A stretch of DNA of 64,000 bases from positions 1,119,501 to 1,183,500 of the forward strand of contig JAFMOC010000087.1 in the NCBI GenBank assembly GCA_019802505.1, in the 5' to 3' direction. The notes beneath the pieces were generated by a model. It ran no database searches. It was given only the letters and a program-made list of their open reading frames with translations, and was not told the origin of the DNA. This DNA is from Corydoras sp. C115. Lineage: Eukaryota; Chordata; Actinopteri; Siluriformes; Callichthyidae. Shown piece by piece: positions 49,590 through 59,937 of this stretch (the first letter of the stretch is position 1; each line of letters starts with the position of its first letter). A program made the position numbers and the translations under genes.

Positions 49590-49905
49590 ATTCGTTCATC
49601 ATCTAGTTCATTTTTGAACAACATGTAGTTATGGTCACAGGGTTGCCTAAGCCTGTTCCAGTGAGTACTGGATGAAAGGCATCAGAAAGCTTAGATTCCA
49701 TCATTGTGCAGATAGACAGACAAAACACAATCATGCAACACACATAGGGCAATTAGGAACATTCAATTTTCCAGACATGCCTTAAAACTGGGAGAAAAGC
49801 CAGGCTACCAAAGGGAAAAACAAAAACACGGGAAGGCATGCAAACTTCACACAGAAGAGAACACTGAGAATCCAACAAGCCATTTTGTGGTGCTCCACCG
49901 TGCAA
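49590..49905 (-). mobile_element. Diverged SINE related to family A
   Basis: It has the family's block order (CACACATAGGGCAATTAGGA, then AAACTGGGAGAAAAGCCAGG, then GCATGCAAACTTCACACAG) but with many differences, as in a related older subfamily. Confidence 0.5.
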
Positions 49906-50499
49906 CACAATTTTATAATCTGCAATATAAAAATATTTCAAGATAATGATCAACATAAACATGACTTTTAACCTTTATTAATATTTAGTCTATAATTCAG
50001 GGAATAAAAAAGGGTGATTAAAGCCTTGTTTTATTAAAAAAAAAACTAAACTATTACTAAAATCTATTTTAGGTTATGTTTGGCAGTTATAGCTTTAGCA
50101 TTGCTTATGGTTTAGTAGTGTTGCTTAATCTTATTTAGATTAAACTAAATATCTAACCCAAATAAATTGCGTATAAATAAAAGTTAAGAGTCCCAGCTAC
50201 AACTCAGAGGATTTGCATTTGTTGCATGAATTTTACACTAAGGGTTAAAATAGATAATAAATTGGAGGAAAGGTAATGTCAGTTCCACAACTTCTGCTTT
50301 TTAGGCCACGTTACCAGTTTAACAGAAGAGTAACACCCCTAATTTCAACAAACTGTATGAGTCTTTGTGGTCTGTTTGTCAGATTGGGAAAGTACCTTTA
50401 ACGGAGCTTGCAAGTGTAAATACACTGTTTCACTTCGGGGTTTCTCCATCAGGGAACATGTGCAATGAAACCCCCAAGTCAAAATTTCAATTTGCATTT

Positions 50500-51580
50500 C
50501 TCTTTATTTATTTAGAATCCAAAAATAGTTGAGTATACTTATTTAAATATACCAGTAATCACATTGTTTTTTTTTTTTTTTTTTTTAGAAAAAAAAAAAA
50601 ACACAAATTGGAAAAGAAAGTGCTAAACAAAACCAAAATTAGCAGATATAATTAAATTGTTAGACCAAAATAAGAAAGAAAAATCACTTCATTTAATTAA
50701 CACAGGTTTCTCTTAGCTTATGCTAAAGAATTTGACAGCAGAAGACAGCTGTTTCTAACAGTTTGCTCCTCTCAAATAAGACAGTCACATGATTAAATCT
50801 TTACAATATAGTGCTTTTGTAATAGGATGCATATTATACGATCTTGTTTGCATGACGTACAATGATGCAAAATTGTCTACACTCTGTGGGCAATCAATGA
50901 AGGAAATAGACACGTCCATCATTAATATATTTAGAAAGCAGTCTGCCAGATCAGGTTACCCAAGTGAAAAAAGAGTCTTGCAATGCCCTGCATTTTGGAA
51001 AAGACAAGCCCACGCTGGTTTCAGGATCACCTTCCATTACAAAACCGAAACACCATCCGGCTGGATAGAACCGACAGATGGCGAGTAGCAATAAATGAAG
51101 CCAGAGATCTCTCCCGGAGCGATCACATCCATGACTTGTCTTCTTGGCTAGTCCACCTTTCACTGGTTTCCCACTTGGGTCATAATCTATTTAAGCAAAG
51201 GTTTGCATTTTGTAAACTCCAGTAGATATTTTGAGACTTTGAGGTTCCATTTAAAAAAAAAAAAAAAAAAAAAAAACGCCATAAGGCACCTTTGGTGCAG
51301 CTTGTGTTGGTCTGGTTCTTATCTTAAATTTATGACACAACTCCATGTTTGGGGAGTACAGCGAGGAATGCTTGCAATGCTTTAAAACAGGATTCAAACA
51401 ATTAAGACCTCAATTCAAATAGTTGCCAGGAGCTTTCAGAAAACCAGCTGCTTGAGTTCATTGGTCAAACTTAAAACCCTGAACTCAGTATCCTTCACTC
51501 AGACATAAATCTTGAGTCTCCATTAACTGTCCAAGGTGCAAAAAAGTGAGAGAAAAAAACAGAAAGGCTGCTTTTGTGTA
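50500..51580 (-). other. cited1: Candidate cited1 3'UTR
   Basis: Non-coding sequence downstream of the cited1 stop. The first convincing minus-strand poly(A) signals are AATAAA copies at about 50505-50514, which would give a 3'UTR of roughly 1.07 kb; ATTAAA at about 50693 is an alternative. It contains a T-rich run on the minus strand (51252-51276). The extent is a guess. Confidence 0.35.
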
Positions 51581-52045
51581 TCAACATCCAGCAGGCACAT
51601 CTGAGATGAAGTCAAATTCATTCTGGCCCAGCCACAGCTCAGGGAGCTCAGACACTCTGTCCAAACCGAGCTCCACCACCAGTGACATCAGAACATCTTC
51701 ATCCACTGGATCAGAATCAATTATACCAGGCCCTTGAGCCATACCAGAGCCGGGGATCTGTGCTGGACTCATGGATGCAGCGCTACATCCTCGGTTTGGT
51801 CCGGAGGAAACTGCCGAAGATCCGGTTATGCTTTGATAGTGGCTGTTGAGTTTCTGCAGCTGCATGGAGGCTATAAGGTGCTGGCTGGACTGCATGCAAA
51901 ATGGCTGAGGTTTGCTGAGTCCTGTTGTTGAGTGTAGATTGGGAGGTGGGAACTGAGTCGCCGTCTTGCCAGAGCTGGAGTAGTGCAAAAGGGTCAGAGA
52001 GTCACGGTCCTTCATGCCTGAGCTGGATAGCAACAGTGAGCTCAT
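51581..52045 (-). CDS. cited1: Cbp/p300-interacting transactivator 1 (CITED1)
   Basis: A 154-residue nuclear transcriptional co-activator that binds the CH1 domain of CBP/p300 and does not bind DNA itself. The C-terminal conserved region (about residues 108-154) has DSDPVDEDVLMSLVVELGLD, the LPEL motif at 134-137 needed for p300 binding, and WLGQNEFDF. An internal conserved block, HLIASMQLQKLNSHYQ (57-72), and the N-terminal MSS...MKDRDSLTLLHYSS segment match CITED1 better than CITED2 or CITED4. The protein is shorter than human CITED1 (about 193) because it starts at the position of an internal human methionine and has a shorter linker. I chose the first ATG, which lies 13 bases after a good splice acceptor (TCTGCTCTACAG, exon start 52058). 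The coding sequence is in one exon. Confidence 0.93.
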   Translation of the reverse strand: MSSLLLSSSGMKDRDSLTLLHYSSSGKTATQFPPPNLHSTTGLSKPQPFCMQSSQHLIASMQLQKLNSHYQSITGSSAVSSGPNRGCSAASMSPAQIPGSGMAQGPGIIDSDPVDEDVLMSLVVELGLDRVSELPELWLGQNEFDFISDVPAGC

Positions 52046-52058
52046 TACCTAGTGCCAC

Positions 52059-54065
52059 CTGTAGAGCAGAAAAGGAGGGTGCAACAGTTTAATTACACAA
52101 TGTGGTTGAGTACAGATTAACCACATTTCCTGTTTTAGCTTTATTAAAGTTTTGTAATTGCACCCAAAAAACATTATTAACTAACTGACTAGCCCACTGG
52201 GTTGTCAGTTAAATCACCGGATACATTATGCTTCATCAGCTAAATTACAAAGCCATCATTTGACTATGCTAATTACTAAGTCCCACCTGATTGTCTTCAT
52301 GGGAAGCAAAGAAGATGTTTGAGAAGTGAAAAGAGGAAGTTGGTGTGAAATACAGAGCCAGTTAAGCAGGTCTAGTTAAACATTACAGCATCACAACAAG
52401 TTTTAAGGTCATGTGCATCATATTATAAGGGCTTCAAGGGAGCAAGGAGGTTTTAGGAGAATTAGAAATCCTGGTCCACTCCTTGTTAAAGTAATGCTGC
52501 TTGGATGAACAACATTAACTTTAAAATCTTTGAGAATACAAAGTGGCATATAACAGTTTCACACCAGCACCAGTTGAAAACAGATCATTTAAAATGATTA
52601 ACATTACAAAAACCAAGATGTAACAGGGTTACGGTAATTACATTTACATGTATTCATTAAGCAGACACTTATCCAAAGTGACTCACAAATGAGAGAACCA
52701 TTACCTGACCAGTAGTATAGAGGTACTGGTGATGTCAATACTTTCAATAAACTTGAGTTTAACAATTGATCCCAATTCCAAACACTAAAACCAAAACCTT
52801 AAACTCATTACTATGAAAATTAAAAGCCTTCTTGAATGGAGGGACACTGCTTCAAAGCTTCCAAATGTGACATGTTAAGGCATGTGGTGTGATCCTGTGA
52901 CCCTAACTCAGTCAGAGTGAGAGTCATGGGGCTGTTCTTTGAGGCACTTAATCATTTAATCATACACACTACCCCATTCCCCCTCAGTTCCTCTTTAAGC
53001 TCATGTTAGGCACAAGGGCATAATTGCTAAAAGCTGGAAAGCAGCTGCAACTCAGCACCAGCAATAGGAAGCACACAAGCTCATCTCATCAGCCGACCAC
53101 GATGCCAGCTGTAGGGCATTCAGCTCAGGATCTCATGATGGACAATTGTGTGCATTATTCATAACTTGAGAGCAGTTACATAAATGACTGAGCCTACAAT
53201 GTGATTAATTGTCTAAACAGCAAGAATTCTGGGCTTGATAAGAAAATCTTTAGCTTTCATTAGGTCATCGTCATGTGTTATATAATCTCTTCTTTTCTTT
53301 TCACTTCATGACATGATTTAAATGCCGTTCAGTGCAGGTCCGCAACCCAGTTTCTTGTTCTAATTTGCGTTGCCAAAAATGTCACAACTGACACATTGTT
53401 TAGAATCTCCCACAGCCAATTCTCTCAGCTATCAGTAGCCAATGAGATGGTGGGGATTAGCTAGTCATTAGTGGTGTCTGTTACACAACTAATTATGTTC
53501 AATTTGTTACATTTTCCAAACTTATACACAAAGCATTTCAATGATATGATTAATGAAATGACCGTGTGAAATCATATAGTGGCAGACAAAAGATGAAACT
53601 TAATTATTTCAGAAGGTGATTAATTTTTTCATGACTTTATAAAGAAAACCCTCTAAATGTCTATCTCTTTTATGTCTCTTCTTTATGGAATACTTTAATG
53701 CCATCATTTGAACAATATTTCAAATCTAACATTGCATTAAAAGAGGATTTATATTAAGGACTTGACATTTACTATAAGGAGCTCTGTATACAGAGTTTTT
53801 AAAATGTTCTTTGTAAGAATTACGCAGTAGTGCAACACTGGGCTCCTATGGAGATGCAACAATGTCAATGTAAAATAATATTATTATTGGGTGGGAAATC
53901 AGGGCTTTTAGGAACTTCAACAGAACATAAATAGTATCTGGGTCAAGTAAACTGCGGGAAAGTTTGTAAAATGACATTTCTGGATTCATTTTGATTAAAT
54001 AATAGTACATCTGCACAAAAAGACAAGAAGATACATAATAAAGCATTGCACTTTTAAGAACTTAC
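52059..54065 (-). other. cited1: Probable cited1 intron
   Basis: About 2 kb between the acceptor before the cited1 coding exon and a strong donor (GAGAAG then GTAAGTT, GT at 54065-54064). It contains a partial V-SINE tail (52638-52712) but no gene-like ORF. Confidence 0.55.
52638..52712 (-). mobile_element. V-SINE-like tail fragment
   Basis: TACATTTACATGTATTCATT followed by AAGCAGACACTTATCCAAAG; only the LINE-like tail remains. Confidence 0.45.
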
Positions 54066-54177
54066 CTTCTCTGCTGAATTCCAGTAATGTCGAGCTTTAA
54101 GAAATCCACTATCCGATTTAAGAAAAGAAGTTTCTTTTAATGTTGAAAATGTTCAGAAGGAGAAATGGAGAGATGTG

Positions 54178-54315
54178 TCACACATGCAGATGCATGTACA
54201 GGGTTCTGATGAAGAGGAATGTAATGTTCTGCAGTCGCTTCTCTTCCTTCAGTGCGTCCCGAACGTTCAGCTCAGACTGAGCTCCCTCACTCAGCTTGTC
54301 CTCAATCAAAGGCAT
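54178..54315 (-). CDS. Possible upstream ORF in cited1 leader (45 aa)
   Basis: A 45-codon frame starting MPLIEDKLSEGAQSELNV with A at -3 of the ATG. The first 30 residues are hydrophilic and look protein-like (ALKEEKRLQN), unlike the random ORFs around it; the last 15 do not. I recognise no family. It ends before the exon's donor, so it cannot be an N-terminal extension of CITED1. If translated it would act as a uORF; it may also be chance. Confidence 0.3.
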   Translation of the reverse strand: MPLIEDKLSEGAQSELNVRDALKEEKRLQNITFLFIRTLYMHLHV

Positions 54316-54323
54316 TGTGCCTA

Positions 54324-54347
54324 AACACACACACACACACACACACA
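54324..54347. repeat. (AC)n microsatellite at cited1 promoter
   Basis: About 12 AC units just upstream of the candidate cited1 leader uORF. Confidence 0.9.
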
Positions 54348-54557
54348 AACACACGCACAGCGCGGTGAGGGGGGTCGCTTCGTTACTGCGGAGCGGATTT
54401 TTGGAAGTGGACTGCACCACCACAAAAATGCACTCTGTGAATGTCATCATGCTAAATTACTTATAATGCTACAGACTGACATTATTACAATGCATTATTC
54501 TATCTGTAATTCATGAATTCCTAAATTATTTTATGTCATTTGCTCCAGATGTTGTTC

Positions 54558-54803
54558 TTTACTTGCCATATTGATGGACTTTGTAGTTCTATAATCCCGT
54601 CCTGTAGTCCATCTGTATCTCTATACACTTTGTCCGTGCCCTTTAGCCTGTTCTCTGATGATCAGGACCCCCACAGAGCAGGTATTATTAGGGTGTTGGA
54701 TGATGGTACGAATGGATCAGACACCATTATGTTCTGATTAGTGTACCGTTCTCCTCCAGCAGCACTGCTGTGTCTGATCCACTCACCAGCACAACAAGCT
54801 GGT
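54558..54803 (+). repeat. Hairpin-type interspersed fish repeat, copy
   Basis: It shares with 5735-6025 the order GGACTTTGTAGTTCTATAAT, TCTGATGATCAGGACCCCCA, AGAGCAGGTATTATTA, GTACGAATGGATCAGAC and a GCACTGCTG...GATCCACTC end. The internal GGATCAGAC...GATCCAC pairing suggests a foldback, non-autonomous element. The family name is unknown to me. Confidence 0.6.
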
Positions 54804-54892
54804 ATTGGTAACTTCAGTTAACATGGGATTTGAACATTCAACCTTCAGAGTGATACCAACTCCAAAACCACTGAGCCACCACATCCCTAACC
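54804..54892 (-). mobile_element. V-SINE-like head fragment
   Basis: GGTAACTTCAGTTAACATGG, GATTTGAACATTC and CCACTGAGCCACC: the tRNA-like head and start of the core on the minus strand. Confidence 0.5.
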
Positions 54893-54894
54893 CC

Positions 54895-55120
54895 ACATTC
54901 CACTGAAAAATTTTGGATGAACTACAATACCAATTGCAGGTGGGGCATTCTCATCCAACATCGGTGTCTGACCCCACACTGTTCTGAATTAAGAGGTAAA
55001 AAATCAGACACAATGGAAGTGGTTATAACTGGATTGAAGGAGTTTACTTAAGAACAGGATGTCAGAACAGCTGTATGTGTAATGTGTGGAAGTCTTAATG
55101 CTTTTGTCCACAGAATGTAT
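54895..55120. mobile_element. Tc1/mariner-type transposase relic
   Basis: TTTTGGATGAACTACAAT followed by CTCATCCAACATCGGTGTCT resembles the C-terminal coding part of a common fish mariner-like element (WDEL...CQA...SD). It ends in CTTTTGTCCACAGAATGT, like a terminus. It is heavily decayed. Confidence 0.5.
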
Positions 55121-55549
55121 GTTGTGATTAATTTGGGTTGTAATTCTGATAAATTCTGATTGTGGTTTTGTTGATATTTATTTTTACTAATACAGTTTTT
55201 AAACAAGTAGACAGACTAGATCTTTAAATCTTCTGAAGCTGCTGTAACGTGTCAAGAATAGGAAACACATTGACCCCCGTAAACTGTAAAACCATCATGA
55301 AACAAATTAGCCTGCTTCTACAACATGAGAAATGAGACCAATTATTTAGGTTTGTTTTCTGCTCTAAACTGAAGACATTTGGATTTAAGATTAAAGAATT
55401 TTATGCTTTCTCTTTTATTTACATATCGATGTGTTAGAACATCTCACATTTTGCACCAGACCACCTTATGTGCAGGAGAGAAAAAATATTGGAACCGAAA
55501 AGTCTTGATATAAATAAGAAATAATATTTTACTTGATTGCAATGTTATA

Positions 55550-56290
55550 TTCGGTTGCTTCTCCCTCGCTATAACCGTCTTAAATCTGTGACTCACTGTC
55601 AACAAGTTGTTCTGTTTTTCCTTTGTTATGTTCTTTCAGGCTTTAACTGCAGCCTCTTTCAGTTGTTTGTTTTGGACAGACTCTCCTTTCATTCTGCTCT
55701 TCAGGAGGTGGACTGCATGCTCAATTGAGTTCTGGTCTGGTGATTGACTTGTTTGGTCTAAAACCTTCCACTTTTCCTTTAATGAAGTCATTTGTTGAGT
55801 CGGCGGCGTTTTCGCATCATTGTCTTTCTGCGTGATTAAATTCTTCCTGCTTAACCAGGATACATTTCTCTATAAAATCTACGAAAATATATTCATATAA
55901 ACTTCTGAATTCATTCTGCTTCTACCGTCATTAGTTCCACTATCAATAATGATTCCTGTTCCAGAAACCCAAAGCATGACACAACCATTGCCACGAATAA
56001 CAGATGAGCTTGTTTCCCATGTTCTTGTCTTGTATGTTCTTGCATATCAACACTTAATCACTTGAGAAAAGCTTGTTTTGTCATATGCTCCAGAACTTTT
56101 TATGACCTCTGTGCTTTATTATTACAAATTCCAATTCAGCTTTTATATTGTTACAGCTGATATATTGTTTGCATCCTGTGCAACAGCCTCTATTTTTGTT
56201 CTCTAAGTCTTCTTCAAACAGTGGATTAGAATCCCTTCACCCCTGTGTTTTGGAGCTTGCTGGAGACAACACCAGCTGTTTGTTTTTATG
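55550..56290 (-). mobile_element. Tc1-type transposase relic (second family)
   Basis: Read on the minus strand, 55700-55870 still shows KDNDAK, EKWKVLDQTSQSPDQNSIEHA, the hallmark C-terminal region of a Tc1 transposase (normally QQDNDPKHT...WPSQSPDLNPIEH). Upstream pieces with MNSEVY-like and F.LMLWVSGTG-like segments follow in broken frames. No inverted repeats are evident. It differs from the element at 45174-46725. Confidence 0.65.
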
Positions 56291-57314
56291 TGAATAGTTT
56301 TGCTTAGATGACTTACTCAAATTATGACCCATTCCATTCCACTAAGAAGAACTAAATAAAAAGGAAGTCGCTTTTCTTGATAAAAAGCAAAAGAACATTA
56401 AAATTACATCTTGCTACATGAAAACACTAAAGTGTCCTTTAAAGAGTTTGCATTCTGCAAGTCCAGTTCACATAGATGTCCATGTTTTGTCTGTGGCTGT
56501 ATTGACAGCCAACTAAGTGGGCAGATGCCGGCTATTCACACTCAGTGCACACACTTCAATAAAGATTGCAATAATAGCCTAGTCAAAAACCATCATTTCA
56601 ATCCACATGGCTAAAAAGGCTCCAAAAATCACAGCTGCTTTTGAAACAATTCCCACTGATTGTGTGGTCATTCATCAAAAGAACAGTCAAGTGCTAAACA
56701 CTCGATGACAGTGAAGAATCACTACAGTCTTAATTCCTCTATATTTCTCTTGTCCTGTTCTTCTATTAGCCTATAGCTGTGACAAACAGGCCGCAGGTGG
56801 ATATTTATAGCGTCGCCCAAGGTCACAGTCAGCCTAATGAGGATGTGAATGCAGCTCCGAGTTATGACTAACAAATAAAAAAGGGGCCAGCCTGGGATTG
56901 AGATTGTAGCCACATCCAAATAGTCTTGTTAAAGTTTATGATTCATATTTAGACTATATATCTCCATTATATGGAGGAACGAACATTTAAAGGTTCATAT
57001 GTCAAAAACAAATGATTCACGTCTACCTCGTGTTTACAGTCAAATTAGAAATGGAACTGAAATATCTATCCACTTCTCCTGCAGAAAAGGCTGTTTCCAT
57101 AGAAATTGACCATTAAAAATCATTCTTCTTTAAAATAACTAAACCGGTTCACTTATAATTAGTTTTTTTTGGTTCTTATTTTTTAGAAAATACCCTTCTA
57201 CCAGTTTTCCAAGGAACATACATATATTGCACGCAACCACCTGCAGAGCAAGAAGGTCCTGGGTTTGATTCTTGTGGAAAAATACACCAAACACCCATTC
57301 ATAACCTTCAAGTT

Positions 57315-57398
57315 TGTCCTGTACTAGGGTTGTGGGCGGGGGGGGGGTGGTTCCCATGCCCATCCGGGGAAGAACATTTCAGGCACCAATCTATGGCT

Positions 57399-57456
<58 letters not shown>

Positions 57457-57579
57457 TATGGGGCAATTTAGTGCAGCCAATTTACTTTTAACCCATATTT
57501 TAGGACTGTGGGAGGAAACCGAAGAACGCGGAGGAAACCCATGCGGACACGAGGAGAACATGGAAACTCCACCCAGGAC

Positions 57580-57580
<1 letters not shown>
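57315..57580 (-). mobile_element. tRNA-derived SINE (family A) with internal (CA)n expansion
   Basis: Minus-strand copy: CATGCCCATCCGGGGAAGAA, then (CA)n at 57401-57454 in place of the short CACACACTCACTCACAC segment of other copies, then GGACTGTGGGAGGAAACC and GGAAACTCCACCCAGG. Confidence 0.65.

Positions 57581-57582
<2 letters not shown>

Positions 57583-57654
<72 letters not shown>
57583..57654. repeat. Compound (TA)n(CA)n microsatellite
   Basis: About 23 TA units followed by about 12 AC units, adjoining a SINE on the left and a V-SINE relic on the right. Confidence 0.95.
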
Positions 57655-57815
57655 GTATACTTACTTGATGGTTGAGGTCAAAGGACAGGGTTATAAGTGA
57701 TTCAGCACCTTTGGAGCAGTGAAGGCATTAGCAACACATTAGAAAATATTTGGTGTACTCACCGATCGAACCCCCCATCTTTTGGACTGATAGCCAACAT
57801 TCTTAAAGAGAAAAA
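57655..57815 (-). mobile_element. V-SINE-like element (family B), old
   Basis: CTTGATGGTTGAGGTCAAAG at the left and CGATCGAACC...TGGACTGATAGCC at the right. The core is heavily mutated. Confidence 0.45.
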
Positions 57816-59183
57816 TCACAATATTTAATATTCAGAATATTCAAATTTAATACAGAACGGTCCTCTGCCTCCTACAGGGAGCTGAACAAATAAACTTTTT
57901 GTTGTAAAGAGACAGCATTATTTATTAAGTTAAAACCAGAGTCGTACTGTACTGCTCTAGTGCAGACGGAGCAGGGGCATTATGGTTTAGGTACTAGATT
58001 ACTAAACAGAATAATTATGTTTCAAGACCCAAGATCTTTACGAGCAGGGTCATTAATACTGGGTCGCTTTGGGACTTATGCTACATTGTAAGTCACTCCA
58101 TATAAAAGCTGCCAATTTTCAGTGGTGTGAAGATTAATCCAACCACATCCTATTTTCCGGGTTTCTGCTTTCTACACTTTATTTACACTACGTTTGTGGA
58201 ACCCCCATCTGAAGTTTCTTTGGAAAAAACACTGAAATTTATCTTTTGTGTTTTTAAAAATATTCCAGAGATATGTTTAATAGAAACATAAATGATTCCC
58301 AACAGCACTGCTTGTTGCATTGCATCTAGAGTGTTATCTTCATCATCCCAAACCACATGCTTGTTAATACATTCATGGTAATCACTTCTTTAGCCCTTAT
58401 TAAGCTTCTATTACACGCTAAGTCTTGGATGCACCCTACATCTGGCACTGGGACTCCGACAAGCCACACAGTTCTCATGTAGATTACAAGTTGAGTGACG
58501 ACTGGCTTTTTTTCTTTAAGTTACGCCTCTGGGGAACTGGGATGCAAATGAATAACAACAGTTTTTCCGTTGGCATATAAAAGCCCCAGACAAGAGTTCT
58601 AGGACCATGTGCACAAAGGAAAGGGAAAGCCTCCAAAGATCCTGCTATTTAAGTCGCTGAAGCCTATAGAAAAGAACACGGCATAGGTCTGTGTTGTGTT
58701 TGTCCCTGATTGCATCTAATTGGCCTAGCTTGTGTGTGCGTGTGTCAAGCTATATGCATGTGATGAGTGGTAGTTGCCTTTAAACAGGGCCAGATGAGCA
58801 CTTTGCATAAACCCGTTGAGAAGCCAACAGAGAAACACGACGAGCAGGTGCACACAGATGGTGTGTGTGGTGCACAGCAAAAAGAACAATGCAAACCTGT
58901 TGTTGCAAATTGACGTAGTTCAATGGGATTTTACTAATCATATTGGGGTAGGGGTGGGCTGGAGTTGGAGGTTCAGGTGGAGGCAAGAAGCAAAAATTTT
59001 ACTAAATAAAAACATTAAAAATAGATTTGAAATAAATAAAACCTTAAAAGACTCATTAGTAGACAAACCATTAAAATAGTTTGTGTAGTTCATTTTAATA
59101 AGAATTTTATTTTTTAAATCAATTGCATCCACCTTATTTTCTTTTATATTAGTTCACGCTATCAGATTGTTGCCTATTTATTA

Positions 59184-59292
59184 TTACATTAGGTCATTTA
59201 GCTGATGCCTTTATCTAAAATGACTTACGAGTATTCCAACTTGCTGGTTGGAGACAAACACAGGGTTCTTGGAGCAATAAGGCTTAAGTTTA
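59184..59292 (-). mobile_element. V-SINE-like element (family B), 3' fragment
   Basis: TTAGGTCATTTAGCTGATGC, TGACTTACGAGTATTCC and a GGTTCTTGGAGCAATAAGGC core remnant. Confidence 0.5.
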
Positions 59293-59710
59293 CATAATGA
59301 AGTTAAAAGCAAATGTCAAACTGAAACAAATGTCATTTCTGCTTCACTTGCAGTGTTTTTACTATGCGTCTCGCTGGCGGGTTTGCCTTGTTTTTTGTTT
59401 TCTTTGAATGTCTTCATTTAAACTCACTTAATCTTTAAACCAACACTGGTGACAAAAGCAAAAATTAGGAATTGTGTAAACAATGCAGATAATTTTAAAC
59501 TTCCTTTAAAGTGACTTAACAATCTGAAAAGCAAAACATGACAGCTGTACATAAACAACCCAAAAGAGATGTAAAAATATAAAACTCTAAATCTAGGTAA
59601 ATGTTTCACTTCTTCTTGAGTAATGCATTAATAAACAATATATTTAATATTAGTGGTACCTCATGCGTGCAGAAAAAACACACACACACACAAAAAAAAA
59701 AAAAACATTT

Positions 59711-59937
59711 TGAGGGATTATAGTAGTTGTAGCACCCATTGTTAATGGGAATTATAGTAGTTGTAGCAAATGCTGTTTATGTTGGATTATAATAGTAGTG
59801 GCACCCTTCAATTAAATCTCTTATGAGTAGTAGTGGCAATCTCTGTGTGTGAGTTTATAGTAGTTGTGGCAACTGCTGTTCTTGAGAGTTTACAGTAGTA
59901 GTGGCAACCCCTGTTAAGGAATTACAGTAGTAGTATA
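59711..59937. repeat. Degenerate minisatellite, unit about 30-40 bp
   Basis: About seven diverged units, each containing a TTATAGTAGTTGTGGCAAC-like core followed by a CTGTT-rich spacer (cores near 59718, 59753, 59790, 59826, 59859, 59889, 59924). Unit length varies. Confidence 0.75.

Larger units (their letters stand above)
49110..50490. other. Intergenic DNA between U1 duplication and cited1
   Basis: It holds a V-SINE-like copy (49341-49548, minus), a strongly diverged SINE of family A or a relative (about 49590-49905, minus) and AT-rich unique sequence. No gene is seen. Confidence 0.55.
54066..54420 (-). promoter_or_regulatory. cited1: Probable cited1 5' non-coding exon and promoter
   Basis: A strong donor at 54066 defines the 3' end of an exon on the minus strand. 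Upstream lies a short GC- and CpG-rich stretch (about 54355-54412), next to a (CA)n run (54324-54347), in otherwise AT-rich DNA, suggesting a promoter. The exon contains an upstream reading frame (54178-54315). Transcription start and exon length are inferred. Confidence 0.5.

Noticed and set aside
50789..51225. Plus- and minus-strand frames downstream of cited1
   Set aside because: They lie in the probable cited1 3'UTR and show no recognisable protein features.
59711..59937. CRISPR-like array
   Set aside because: The units are irregular, diverged and in a vertebrate genome; it is a minisatellite.
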